NCBI RefSeq assembly: GCF_007751035.1
Contig: NZ_CP036433.1
Coordinates: forward strand, 9,157,001 to 9,221,000
Direction of reading: 5' to 3'
DNA: 64,000 nucleotides
Origin: Lignipirellula cremea
GTDB lineage: Bacteria > Planctomycetota > Planctomycetia > Pirellulales > Pirellulaceae
The notes under the pieces are model-generated. The model did not search any database. It worked only from the letters and a program-made list of their open reading frames with translations, and was not told the origin of the DNA. A program made the position numbers and the translations under genes. Positions 18,230 through 30,000 of the stretch are shown here, one piece after another; position 1 is the stretch's first letter, and each line of letters begins with the position of its first letter.

Positions 18230-19072
18230 TCAGTAAACGAGTTGACACTCAGGAACCGCCTTCTGAAAGGCCTCGATGGCGGCGGGGGAGATCTGATTGC
18301 TGTGATCTAGCTCTAGAAGTTTCAGTTTTTTCAGGGACCCCAAGTGACGTAGTCCTACGCTGGTCATGATAATGCTTCGGACGTTGAGACGCTCTAAGTT
18401 TTCGAGACCGGAAATGACCTTGAGAGAAGCGTCGGTGATCTTTTGGTTGTGATAAATATTGAGTCGCTTCAACTGCTGAAGCTTGCTGAGGTGAGCAATT
18501 CCCTCATCGGTCAATTGCTCATTGAATCGAATGTCCAGGACCTCCAGATCCGTCAGCTTCCCTAAGTGCTGGAGTGACTCGTCAGAGAGATCAGTCCCTT
18601 CCAAATAAAGAACTCGCAACTTTTTTGCGTGGACCAGGGAGGCGATTGACTTTTCCGTCAGTTCGCAACGGTCAAGTACAAATGCTTTGAGGTCCGGCAG
18701 GTTGATGAGGATGGCAGCGGCTTCGTCATCCAGGATGCACCAACTGAAACCGACTTCAACGAGGCCGGGCAAGCCTTTGATGGACTGAAGAGCTGTCGGC
18801 GAGATCGACTGTTTTTCGTCCGAAAAATAATCCCTTCCACGACTGCTCAGATAAGATCCGTCAGCTTTATACGTTCGGGTAAGTGACAGGCCAAATTCCT
18901 TTAGCCGCTTCTGCGCTTCCAACTCCCTTTCCGTGATTTCTTCCCAGGCAGCAGAATCCGCTGCCTTTGGTTGTTCGGCGATCGTCGCTTCAGGGAATAC
19001 CAGGCCTGCGGCAAGGCACGTAACGCAGGCCGTTATCGACAACCTGAAACGGTTGAGTAATACAAAAAACAT
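18230..19072 (-). CDS. Secreted leucine-rich repeat protein
   Basis: A 280-residue exported protein. A signal peptide (MFFVLLNRFRLSITACVTCLAAGLV) follows the chosen ATG, with GGAGGA about 11 bp upstream. A short charged helical region comes next, and then about eight leucine-rich repeats of about 24 residues from residue ~90 to the end. Examples are LRVLYLEGTDLSDESLQHLGK and LEVLDIRFNEQLTDEGIAHLSK (shown in part). This is the bacterial L-x-x-L-x-L-x-x-T-x-I-T-D-x-G-L type common in planctomycetes. LRR solenoids bind proteins; a partner is not evident. The coding region is visibly less GC-rich than its neighbours, which may indicate recent acquisition. A fragment resembling another LRR lies just upstream. 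Confidence 0.85.
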   Translation of the reverse strand: MFFVLLNRFRLSITACVTCLAAGLVFPEATIAEQPKAADSAAWEEITERELEAQKRLKEFGLSLTRTYKADGSYLSSRGRDYFSDEKQSISPTALQSIKGLPGLVEVGFSWCILDDEAAAILINLPDLKAFVLDRCELTEKSIASLVHAKKLRVLYLEGTDLSDESLQHLGKLTDLEVLDIRFNEQLTDEGIAHLSKLQQLKRLNIYHNQKITDASLKVISGLENLERLNVRSIIMTSVGLRHLGSLKKLKLLELDHSNQISPAAIEAFQKAVPECQLVY

Positions 19073-19100
19073 GGTGCAGCTGCTCCTCCCAATCCGCGGT

Positions 19101-19166
19101 GCTTCCCATCGGTTCGAGCGCATGATTGGAGAGGTCGCACCTGTTCAAGTAAAGCATCCGTAACTC
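19101..19166 (-). pseudogene. Probable leucine-rich repeat remnant
   Basis: The minus-strand frame here reads ELRMLYLNRCDLSNHALEP. This matches the repeats of the adjacent LRR protein (LRVLYLEGTDLSDESLQHL) but is in a different frame and lies upstream of that protein's signal peptide. It looks like a decayed LRR gene fragment. The match is short, so confidence is limited. Confidence 0.45.
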
Positions 19167-19270
19167 TGCTGCGTCCACCCACGAAAACCCAAGTGGTCGC
19201 ACGCAGGTTCGGTCCGACGGCCGTTCGTCTGCATGCGGCAAACGAACGGCCTGACGATTACGGCGAGTCG

Positions 19271-21610
<2,340 letters not shown>

Positions 21611-21891
21611 GATGGATATCTCAAGCAGAAGGTACAGAATGCAAAGGGAAAAGGGCCGACGAGGAGCCTCGCGACGACTCGGTCCGCATGGCAATGGGAC
21701 GACGGCTGAGCCTTGGGCGTACTACCAGGATATACGCGCACGCCAGCACTTGCCACGCGCTATGGCGTCCGGTGAACCAGCCCCCCGCCGTTGGAATCTC
21801 TCCGCGCAGCCACAGGAGCCGGCCGGCAGCCGGTCGAAGCCCAACAAGCGTCACCCGCCGATGCGGACGACGGAAAGAAAGTCGCCGCTTT

Positions 21892-23220
21892 TTAGACGAG
21901 CAGTTGCGACAGCTCACCCGTGCTGTCGGCGAACGATTCCACCGGGATGTTCGCCCGGTCGAGCATGGTGACGAACAGGTTCGCCAGCGGCGTTTCTTCG
22001 GTGTACTGCAGGTACTGCCCGTGCGCCATGCCCAGCTTCCGCCCGCCCGCCACGATCAACGGGTAGTTCCGGTTCTGGTGCGTTTTGCTGTTGCTGCTGC
22101 CGTACAGGACCAGCGTATGGTCGAGCATGTTCCCGTCTCCTTCGGGCGTGGACTGCAGGCGCTTGAGAAAGTACGCGAAGTGCTCGGCCAGGAACTGGTC
22201 AAAGCGTCCCAGCTTTTCGGCCCCTTTGTCGCTGGCTCCGCTGTGGGCCAGGCCGTGCCAGTTCCCTTCCAGCCCGACGGCCGCGGGGAAGGAGTTGGCG
22301 ATGGTCGTGGCGCCGGCCACCTGGCCGATCATGTAAGTCGCCAGGCGGGTGGAGTCCGTCTGGAAGGCCAGCAGCATCAGGTCGTACATGGTCCGCAGGT
22401 ACGTTTGCGGCGTTTTCTGATCGACGTCCAGGGCGATCGACTCGGCGTCGACCTTCGGCTTGGGGATATCCAGCCAGCGCTGCGACTGCTCGACCTGCTG
22501 CTCCACCTGGCGCAGCGAGGCCAGGTAATCGTCGAGCTTCTGCTGGTCAACCTTCCCCAGTTGCCGGCGGAGCGAGCGGGAATGATCCAGCACACGGTCC
22601 AGCATGCTGGCCGTGTTGACCAGCTTGCGGCGTTCTGTCTGGGCCGCGTCGTCGTTGCCGAACAGCCGGGCAAACACTTGCTGCGGGCTGGCGAGCGCGG
22701 GGATCGGCTTCCCTTTGGCGGAGAAGCTGAGCGTGGTGGAACGGGTCGGTTCGCCCACGCCGCCGTCGCTGGAAAGGATCAGGGAGCGATAGCGGGTGTC
22801 GTCGCCAATGTGCTGGGCAGCGTACTGATCGAGCGAGATGTCATTGACGAACAGCGGCCCTTTCAAGGAGGCGCCCGTCAGAAAGGTGTCGCCCGTATCG
22901 TGCCCGCCCAGGGTCCGGCCGCGGGGATGCGAGAGCCCGCCCAGGATGGTGATCTGGTCGCGCAGGTCGGCCAGCGGCTGCAGCGGTTTGGTGAGCTGGT
23001 AGTCGCGTCCTTCGCCGCGAGGGAACCAGCCCCAGTCGCGCAGGCCGCCGTCCTCACTGGGCATGGAGACGCCGAACGGGAAGTAAACAAAGGCCATCCG
23101 CCGCGGCGGCGTTTTGGCGGCGGCTCCAAAACTCATGCTTTCCAGCAGCGGCAACGCCAGCGCCAATCCGGCGCCCTGCAGGCACGTTCGTCGATCCAGT
23201 CGCCAGGATTTATTCGCCAT
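21892..23220 (-). CDS. DUF1552 Tat-exported protein (pair 2)
   Basis: A 442-residue DUF1552 protein homologous to the one at 16688-18079. The N-terminal twin-arginine signal is DRRTCLQGAGLALALPLLES. Shared blocks are VYFPFGVSMP, WFPRGEGRDY, LGGLSHPRGR, FLTGAS, ISLDQYAA and HTLVLYGSSNSKTHQNRNYPL (shown in part). ATG 23220 is preceded by AGGAAGACC. The gene lies 54 bp downstream of its cytochrome partner in the same direction, so they are probably one operon. Compared with pair 1 the protein is about 20 residues shorter, with differences spread through the middle. The function is unknown; the constant pairing with haem-bearing DUF1592-type proteins suggests a shared complex in the periplasm or on the cell surface. 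Confidence 0.9.
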   Translation of the reverse strand: MANKSWRLDRRTCLQGAGLALALPLLESMSFGAAAKTPPRRMAFVYFPFGVSMPSEDGGLRDWGWFPRGEGRDYQLTKPLQPLADLRDQITILGGLSHPRGRTLGGHDTGDTFLTGASLKGPLFVNDISLDQYAAQHIGDDTRYRSLILSSDGGVGEPTRSTTLSFSAKGKPIPALASPQQVFARLFGNDDAAQTERRKLVNTASMLDRVLDHSRSLRRQLGKVDQQKLDDYLASLRQVEQQVEQSQRWLDIPKPKVDAESIALDVDQKTPQTYLRTMYDLMLLAFQTDSTRLATYMIGQVAGATTIANSFPAAVGLEGNWHGLAHSGASDKGAEKLGRFDQFLAEHFAYFLKRLQSTPEGDGNMLDHTLVLYGSSNSKTHQNRNYPLIVAGGRKLGMAHGQYLQYTEETPLANLFVTMLDRANIPVESFADSTGELSQLLV

Positions 23221-23274
23221 CGGTAAAGGTCTTCCTGAAAGATAAGGGGTTGCCTGGTGTGTCTTTGAATCGTC

Positions 23275-25731
23275 TTACTTGGTCTGGAACGGTTCGCTCG
23301 CTACGATCCGGGCGATCAACTGGTCCAGGCGGTAATCGTCGCTGGCGAACTGGGCCGTCAGCTCGTCGACGATCGCCTCGTCCGGCAGTTCCAGACTGCG
23401 TCCCAGGGCGTAAACCAGCACCCGTTTGGCCAGCGAACGGGCGAACGGCTGCTGCTGCTTCTCCAGCAGGTAACGCTGCAGGTCGGCCACGCCGGCCACC
23501 TCGGTTCCATCGGGCAGTACGGCGGCTGCATCGACAGGCGCCGGCTTGCGTCCGCGACCGGTGACGATCGTTCGCCACTGGCCCACGGCGTCGAAGTTTT
23601 CAAACGCCACGCCCCAGGGATCAATGCCGCGGTGGCAACCGTTGCAGGACTCTTTTGCCCGGTGCATTTCCAGCTGCTGCTTCAGCGGCAAGCCGGCCAC
23701 GCTGGGCGATTTGGAATCCAGCTCCGGCACGTCCGGCGGCGGCGGGGCCGGCGGGTTGTCCAGCAGACGATCCAGCAGCCAGACGGCCCGTCGAATCGGA
23801 TGCGAATCCTCGCCGTTGGAATTGGTCAGCAAAAAGCTGCCCTGGGTCAACAGGCCGCCGCGGATGCTGTCGGCCTCCAGCGGCACGCGTTCAAAGTCCA
23901 TGCCGCGGGGACCGGGCAAGCCGTAATGCTCGGCCAGCGGCCGGTTCAGCATGACAAAGTCGGAATCAATCAGCAGCAGGGCGCTGAGTTGGTTGTTCAG
24001 GATCTCGGCGAAAAATTGCTGCGTTTCCCGCTGCATGTCGTCTTTCAGGCGGTCGTCGAACTTGCCGTAAAACTGCGGGTTGACGGCCACCCGGGTCAGG
24101 CCGGACAGGTTCAGCCACTGGTTGCTGAAGTGCTTGACGAACTGCCCTGACCGGGGATCGTCGAGCATCCGCGTCACTTGCGCCGCCAGTTGTTCCGGCT
24201 GTCGCAGCTGGCCCGCATCGGCGGCCGCCATGAGCGGCGCGTCGGGCATGGTGCTCCAGAGAAAGTACGATAATCGCGAGGCCAGTTCATGATCGGTCAG
24301 CGGCTGCCGACCGGCGTCGGTCCGCGGCTCCACCAGGTACAGGAAGTCGGGCGAAATCAGCGCCAGCGATAAGGTCTCCCGGAACGCCTCTTCCAGCGTC
24401 GGCGAAGTGGGCCGCACCTCGGCGAAGAACGCCAGCAGCGGTTCCAGATCGGCTTCCGTCGCTGGGCGACGGTACGCCCTGCGCAAGAACCGTTCCAGCA
24501 CCTGGCGGGCATACTCCGATTCGCTGAGCGATTCGTCCCGCGGGAAGAGAATCTGCGTATGGCTCTCCGGCGGCCAACTGGTCGACACGGGCCCGAGGAA
24601 CTCGATCGACTTCAGCACGATCGCCGGCGCCGATTCGCGATCGGCCTTCTCCTCGGTGTCTTTCGTCACGACGACTGGTCCCTGGTAAACGTTACGCAGG
24701 TTGATTCGCAGGCCCGGGAACTTCGGGTTGTGGCCCGGCAACGGGAAGTCTTCGATCCGGCCGCGGAACTCCAGCACCTGCGGCTGGCCAGCGGGCGCGG
24801 TGACATCGGCCTCGCCCAGGATCCGTTCCGGGCTTTGGGTATCGGCCCGGACTCCCAGGGCGACCTGCAGGCGGGGGAAGCCGACTTCCGGCGTCGCTGC
24901 CGCTTCCGCCGTGATGCGGATCAGGATGTCGCCTTCGCGGGGGAACTGCTGGACGACCGTTTGATAGTACGAGCTGGTATCCTTCGGCTCCAGCCGGGCG
25001 GCGGCGCCCTTCTGCTTCTTCCGAAAGTTCTTCAGCAGGTTCTGGCGTTTGTTCTCAATCTGTTGCGGCTTCATGCCGGTGGTGTCAAAATCTTCCAGCA
25101 CCAGCGGCCTGATCTCCTGGGCGAACGAATGCGACTCCGGCCGCGGGCCGCTGACGATCGCCTTCCGCAGGGCGTTACGCGCCGCCTGCAGGTAGTACTC
25201 GATCTGCATCGCCGAAACGCCCAGCGAGGCGCCGTTGTTCTGGAAGCCTTCGGGCGACGTCGACTCGGGCGGAAGCTCGGCGGCGTAGTTCAAATCCAGG
25301 CCGATCAGGTCCCGCATGGTGTTCTGGTATTCATAGTTCGTCAAACGACGAAACACCACGCGGCCGCCCGTGCTGCGGCGAGCGTCGATGGCGTGCTGCA
25401 GTTCGCTCGTCAGCCAGTCCGTGAGCAGCTTGCGCTCGGCCGGCGTCGGCTGCGGTTCTTTGGCAGGCGGCATCTGGCCCAGGTTGAGCTTGTTCAGCAC
25501 ATCGTGCCAGGTTTCCGCGTCGGAACCTTGCACCAGATCCGGGTTGAGCTGCGACAACGACAGATCGCCCTCCTGCTGCTCTGCCCCATGACAACGCATG
25601 CAGTGCGTTTTCAACAACGGCAGCACCTCGGCCTGGAAAACCTTCAGACGACCGGTCGGCTCCACCGCCTGCGCCAGCGCCGGCAGCAAGAGCCCAAGCG
25701 CAACAGCAATTGACAAAAGATGCTTCAACAT
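23275..25731 (-). CDS. Planctomycete cytochrome c / DUF1587-DUF1592-DUF1588-DUF1585 protein (pair 2)
   Basis: An 818-residue exported protein with the domain order of its homologue at 13.9 kb. A signal peptide (MLKHLLSIAVALGLLLPALAQA) decides the start at 25731; in-frame codons further upstream run through non-coding repeat sequence. The first haem motif is CMRCH at 44-48. Then come DUF1587 (TNYEYQNTMRDLIGL), a beta-rich middle, DUF1595 (FLRRAYRRPATEADL), DUF1592 (ASRLSYFLWSTMPDAPLM), DUF1588 with CNGCHRGIDPWG at about 696, and DUF1585. It is followed after 54 bp by its DUF1552 partner. The role is unknown beyond an inferred redox or scaffold function. The two pairs lie on opposite strands about 4 kb apart and probably arose by an old duplication, since identity appears moderate. 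Confidence 0.9.
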   Translation of the reverse strand: MLKHLLSIAVALGLLLPALAQAVEPTGRLKVFQAEVLPLLKTHCMRCHGAEQQEGDLSLSQLNPDLVQGSDAETWHDVLNKLNLGQMPPAKEPQPTPAERKLLTDWLTSELQHAIDARRSTGGRVVFRRLTNYEYQNTMRDLIGLDLNYAAELPPESTSPEGFQNNGASLGVSAMQIEYYLQAARNALRKAIVSGPRPESHSFAQEIRPLVLEDFDTTGMKPQQIENKRQNLLKNFRKKQKGAAARLEPKDTSSYYQTVVQQFPREGDILIRITAEAAATPEVGFPRLQVALGVRADTQSPERILGEADVTAPAGQPQVLEFRGRIEDFPLPGHNPKFPGLRINLRNVYQGPVVVTKDTEEKADRESAPAIVLKSIEFLGPVSTSWPPESHTQILFPRDESLSESEYARQVLERFLRRAYRRPATEADLEPLLAFFAEVRPTSPTLEEAFRETLSLALISPDFLYLVEPRTDAGRQPLTDHELASRLSYFLWSTMPDAPLMAAADAGQLRQPEQLAAQVTRMLDDPRSGQFVKHFSNQWLNLSGLTRVAVNPQFYGKFDDRLKDDMQRETQQFFAEILNNQLSALLLIDSDFVMLNRPLAEHYGLPGPRGMDFERVPLEADSIRGGLLTQGSFLLTNSNGEDSHPIRRAVWLLDRLLDNPPAPPPPDVPELDSKSPSVAGLPLKQQLEMHRAKESCNGCHRGIDPWGVAFENFDAVGQWRTIVTGRGRKPAPVDAAAVLPDGTEVAGVADLQRYLLEKQQQPFARSLAKRVLVYALGRSLELPDEAIVDELTAQFASDDYRLDQLIARIVASEPFQTK

Positions 25732-25927
25732 GCGGGGAAATTCGCAAAAACGGGAAGGCTGAAGAGGTTCCATGACGACGCGTTCGAACGCAACAACGTC
25801 GACCACGACCAGGGCGGGACTGCCGCCAGTATAACCGTTCGTTGATCCTTTCGAAATCTCTTTTCCGGCGCCGGCGGCAAGACGCAGGCTTTGGGAAACC
25901 GGGCGATCCGTTTCGGCCCCTGGCATG

Positions 25928-26018
25928 CAGACGAAGTCGCACGACCTGGGCGGGAGGATTCCTGGCAAGGGAAACGACGGGCAAACTCCGGTGAGTTCGG
26001 CGACGGACGACCGATTGG
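25928..26018 (+). repeat. Inverted-repeat element, copy 2
   Basis: Diverged copy of the element at 13666-13760 in the same orientation. Shared parts are AAGTCGCACGACCTGGG on the left, GGCAAGGGAAACGACGGG in the middle, and CAAACTCCGGTGAGTTCG on the right, the last containing the AACTC-CGGT-GAGTT stem. Confidence 0.5.
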
Positions 26019-26321
26019 CTTTCACGGGCGAACCGGGAGAATTCGGTTGATCTGGCCAGATCAGCCTCGTACCTTTCTCTGCAGGCTTGCTCTTCAGGCC
26101 GGCAACGCATTTCCGATTCCGCTCGGGGGTTCGATCTCCCCCCGCACCTGCCGACGCGAGCGCTTTGGCGTCTGAGGCGATCCGGTCCTGCCTTTCCCCC
26201 ACTCCCTTCCCGCATGCCTTCCCACCGACGGTATCCGCGGAAATCGATGCTGCGCGGTTTTCTGCAAATCGCCGTAACTGCTTTCAGTTGCCGCGGATGT
26301 GTCAGGAAGAGAAGACGAATC

Positions 26322-26860
26322 AGGAACCGCCGCCGGAAGAAGCACGGCCTCGCGAAGCGAAGAAATCGCGATTTGATACCACCCCTCGATCCCCCGTTCT
26401 TAATCTTACTCTTAATCCTTCTTGGAGCGACGAACCGCCTGCGCTCGCTCGTCATCTGGCCGTCAGATCGATCGGGGTTCCTTGATTCGACCGTCCCGCT
26501 GGGGATTAAGATTAGGATTAAGATTAAGAGTAAGAGTAAGAGTTGAAGGAGGAGGCGACCCAGGAACCACCGCCGCCGGGAGCACGGTTCGCGAAGCGAA
26601 GAAATCGCGATTTGATACCACCCCTCGATCCCCCGTTCTTAATCTTAATCCTTCCTGGAGCGGCGAACCGCCTGCGCTCGCTCGTCATCTGGCCGTCAGA
26701 TCGATCGGGGTTCCTTGATTCGACCGTCCCGCTGGGGATTAAGATTAGGATTAAGATTAAGAGTAAGAGTTGAAGGAGGAGGCGACCCAGGAACCGCCGC
26801 CGGAAGGAGCACGGCTCCGCGAAGCGAAGAAATCGCGATTTGATACCACCCCTGCATCCC
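26322..26860 (+). repeat. Tandem direct repeat, 240 and 227 bp plus a partial third unit
   Basis: Units start at AGGAACC at 26322, 26562 and 26789; the third stops near 26860. The length difference comes mainly from 6-bp microsatellite-like steps (TTAATC and TAAGAG tracts). Each unit contains CTTAATC-type tracts near its start and GATTAAG-type tracts near its end, so it is also internally inverted. Each also has the palindrome AAATCGCGATTT. No gene is encoded. Confidence 0.85.
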
Positions 26861-27037
26861 GTCCCATTTCACGGGCATGGTTCTGCGCGCAGTCCGGCCG
26901 CCCGTTGTCGGTTAATATGGATCCGCCGCCTGGCGGAGTTGTCGCTCCCTGGGTAAACACCCCTTGCCTCCCACCATTCGCTCGCCTCCTGCAAGCGCCC
27001 CGTGAATCACCCCTGCAAGCTGCCAAGGATTTTGCCC

Positions 27038-30000
27038 ATGCGTTTCTCTCCTTTGCTGGCGACCTGCTTTCTGCTGCTGGGTCAGATGTCCCTGTCGGCG
27101 GACGACGGGAACCGGCTGGCTTACCTCAACGATTTCTGCAATCCGTACTATGCACATCGGACCTTCCCCAAACTCGTGACGCCGCAGTGGGTGGGAGAAG
27201 CAGGCGTCGAGGCCGTCGTCACCCTGGGCATCGACGATATGCGCGAGGTCGACAAGTACGAGACGTACCTGCGCCCCATTCTCGAGCGTCTGAAGAAGAT
27301 CGACGGCAGGGCGGCCGTCAGCATCATGACCTGCTCGATCGATCCCGCGCACCCGCACCTGCAGACGTGGCTCAAAGAAGGCGTCTCGCTGGAAACCCAT
27401 ACGGCCGATCACCCCTGCCCTTGCCTGCAGGGCGGCGACTTCGACAAGGCGAAAAGCACCTACGACCGCTGCGTCGATCAGATTTCCGCCATCCCCAACA
27501 ATCGACCGGTCGCCTTTCGCTTCCCTTGCTGCGATTCGCAAAACACCCCCAGCCCCAGGGCGTTCGCCGAGATCATCAACCGCACCACGCCCGGCGGGAA
27601 CTACCTGCAGCTGAGCACTTCCGTCAGCGCCATGCTGACGGCCGACGATCCGGATCTGCCGCGGGAACTGGTCCTGGACCGCGACGGCAAACCGCGGTTC
27701 TCCCGCTATGTGCCGTTTCCGTCCTTTGTTAACAAGGTGGAGAATTACCCGTATCCGTTTGTGATCGACCGGCTGTGCTGGGAGTTCCCGACTGCCGTGC
27801 CGGATGACTGGCAAGGCTTCCATCTGCAGCAGGCCAATAACCCCAAGACCCTTGAGGACATGAAGGCGACCCTCGATGCGACCGTGATCAAACGCGGCGT
27901 GCATAACTTCGTCTTCCATCCGCACGGTTGGATTCGCAACGATCAAATGGTCGACTTCATCGACCACGCCGTCGAACAGCATGGCGGCAAGGTCAAGTTC
28001 CTCAACTTTCGCGAATGTATCGACCGGCTGAACAAGCATCTGCTCGCCGGCCAGCCGCTGCGCGATGAACACGGCGGCGACAACGGCGTCCGCATCCTCG
28101 ATCTGAATAACGACGGCTACCTCGATGTGGTCATCGGCAACGAGCAGCTTCAGCGCACCCGGATCTGGCTGCCGAAAGAAAACAGATGGCAGGAGTCCGA
28201 CTTCCCCACGCGGATCGTCGATCTCAATGCGAACGGCACGCATGTCGATGCGGGCGTGCGGTTCGGCGTGCTGGCTGGCCCCGGTACGACCAGCCTGATC
28301 GTGCGGAACGAAAAAACGGCCGGCGTCTGGCACTTTGACGGCAAGAACTGGCAAGAAGACAAACAGTCGCTCGCCGGCCTGGCGATCGACGGCCAGCCGA
28401 TTTTCACGGCCCGCGCCGGCGTCGACCAGGGCGTGCGGCTGCGCGACCTCGACGGCGACGGCCGCTGCGAAGTGATCGTCAGCAACCCCCAGCAGCAAAC
28501 GGTCTTCGCCTGGCAGAACGAGGAGAAATCCTGGCGACGGCTGCCGTTCTCGCTGCCGGAAGAAGCCGTCATCGTTGACGCGCAGGGCGGCGACCAGGGG
28601 CTGCGACTGATGGACATCGACGAGGACGGCCACGACGATCTGCTGCTTTCCAACGAACGCCGCTTTGGGCTGTACCTGTGGGAGTCCCTGGAAAAAGGCT
28701 GGGCCCGCGAGGTCCGCGCCGGCCGGCGAGGCGACGGCAGCGACGCCATCCCCATGATCTCGCGATCCGGCACAAACAACGGCGCCTGGTTCGCCGCACG
28801 TCACTTGTGGATCCAGAACGAGGACACCCACAAGCTGCCCGATGGCGTGGATCGTCGTTCGTTCGCCGATCTGCTCGGCGGCAAACCGGCCCGGCCCCGC
28901 TCGATCGAGGCCTCGCTCCGCAGTATCGAACTTCCCGAAGGCTTCACCGCGCAGCTGGTCGCCGCCGAACCGCTCGTCATGGATCCTGTCGCTTTCGACT
29001 GGGGACCGGACGGCCGATTATGGGTCGTAGAGATGGCCGACTACCCACTGGGCGTCGACGGCCAGAGCAAGCCGGGCGGCCGCGTCCGCTGGCTGGAAGA
29101 CGTCGACCAGGACGGCGTCTACGACCGTTCCACCCTGTTCCTTGATAACCTGTCGACGCCCAATGGAATCATGGCTTGGCGGAACGGCGTGCTGATCACG
29201 GCCGCGCCCGATGTGCTGTACGCAGAAGACACGACCGGCGACGGCAAGGCCGATCGCGTCGAGGTGCTGTTCACCGGGTTTGGCAAAGGGAACCAGCAGC
29301 ATCGGGTCAACGGCCTGAGCTGGGGGCTGGATAACTGGGTCTACCTCGCCAACGGCGATAGCGGCGGCGTGGTCGTATCCAAAAAGACCGGCGCCAAGGT
29401 CGACATCCGCGGCCGCGATATCCGCATCCGTCCCGACCAGGGTCTGATCGAACCGGTGGCCGGGCAAAGCCAGTTCGGCCGCAGTCGCGACGACTGGGGG
29501 AACTGGTTCGGCAGCAACAATCCGAACCCGGTCTTTCACTACGTCCTCGACGATCACTACCTGCAGCGGAACCCGCACTTCTCGCCGCCCGCTTCCCGAC
29601 GGGACGCCCGCGAAGGCTCGACGCTGGTCTATCCGATCAGCCCCAACATCAGCCATTGCGACCCCAAGCACCGGCCGCTCGGCTCGCCGTCGATCTTCAC
29701 TTCCTGCAACAGCACGATCGTGTATCGCGACGACCTGTTCGGTCCCGACTATGCCCAGAGCACCTTCACCAGCGAGCCCGTCTATAACCTGATCCACCGC
29801 CGCCTGCTGCTGCCCGAAGGCGTCACGTTCCGCAGCGTGCGGCCCGACGACATGCAGACGACGGAGTTCTTCCGTTCCAGCGATCCCTGGTGCCGGCCGA
29901 CCAGTCTCCGCGTGGGTCCCGACGGGGCCCTGTATGTGGCGGACATGGTGCGTGAAGTGATCGAGCACCCGGAGTGGATTAACGACGAGCTGGAGAAACA

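Larger units (their letters stand above)
25732..27037. other. 1.3-kb non-coding, repeat-rich divergent region
   Basis: Separates the leftward cytochrome gene from the rightward multidomain gene at 27038. From left to right it holds about 200 bp without recognisable structure, the second inverted-repeat element copy (about 25928-26018), about 300 bp of unremarkable sequence, and a tandem 240/227-bp repeat (26322-about 26860). The last ~180 bp must hold the leader and probably the promoter of the downstream gene. Open frames across the region are a by-product of GC-rich repeat sequence and show no protein similarity. Confidence 0.65.

Noticed and set aside
26214-26860. Short plus-strand frames within the tandem repeat region
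   Set aside because: They are copies of one another created by the tandem repeat and lack initiation signals and protein similarity.
26322-26860. Possible CRISPR array
   Set aside because: Units are over 200 bp, contiguous and without spacers, and no cas genes are present.
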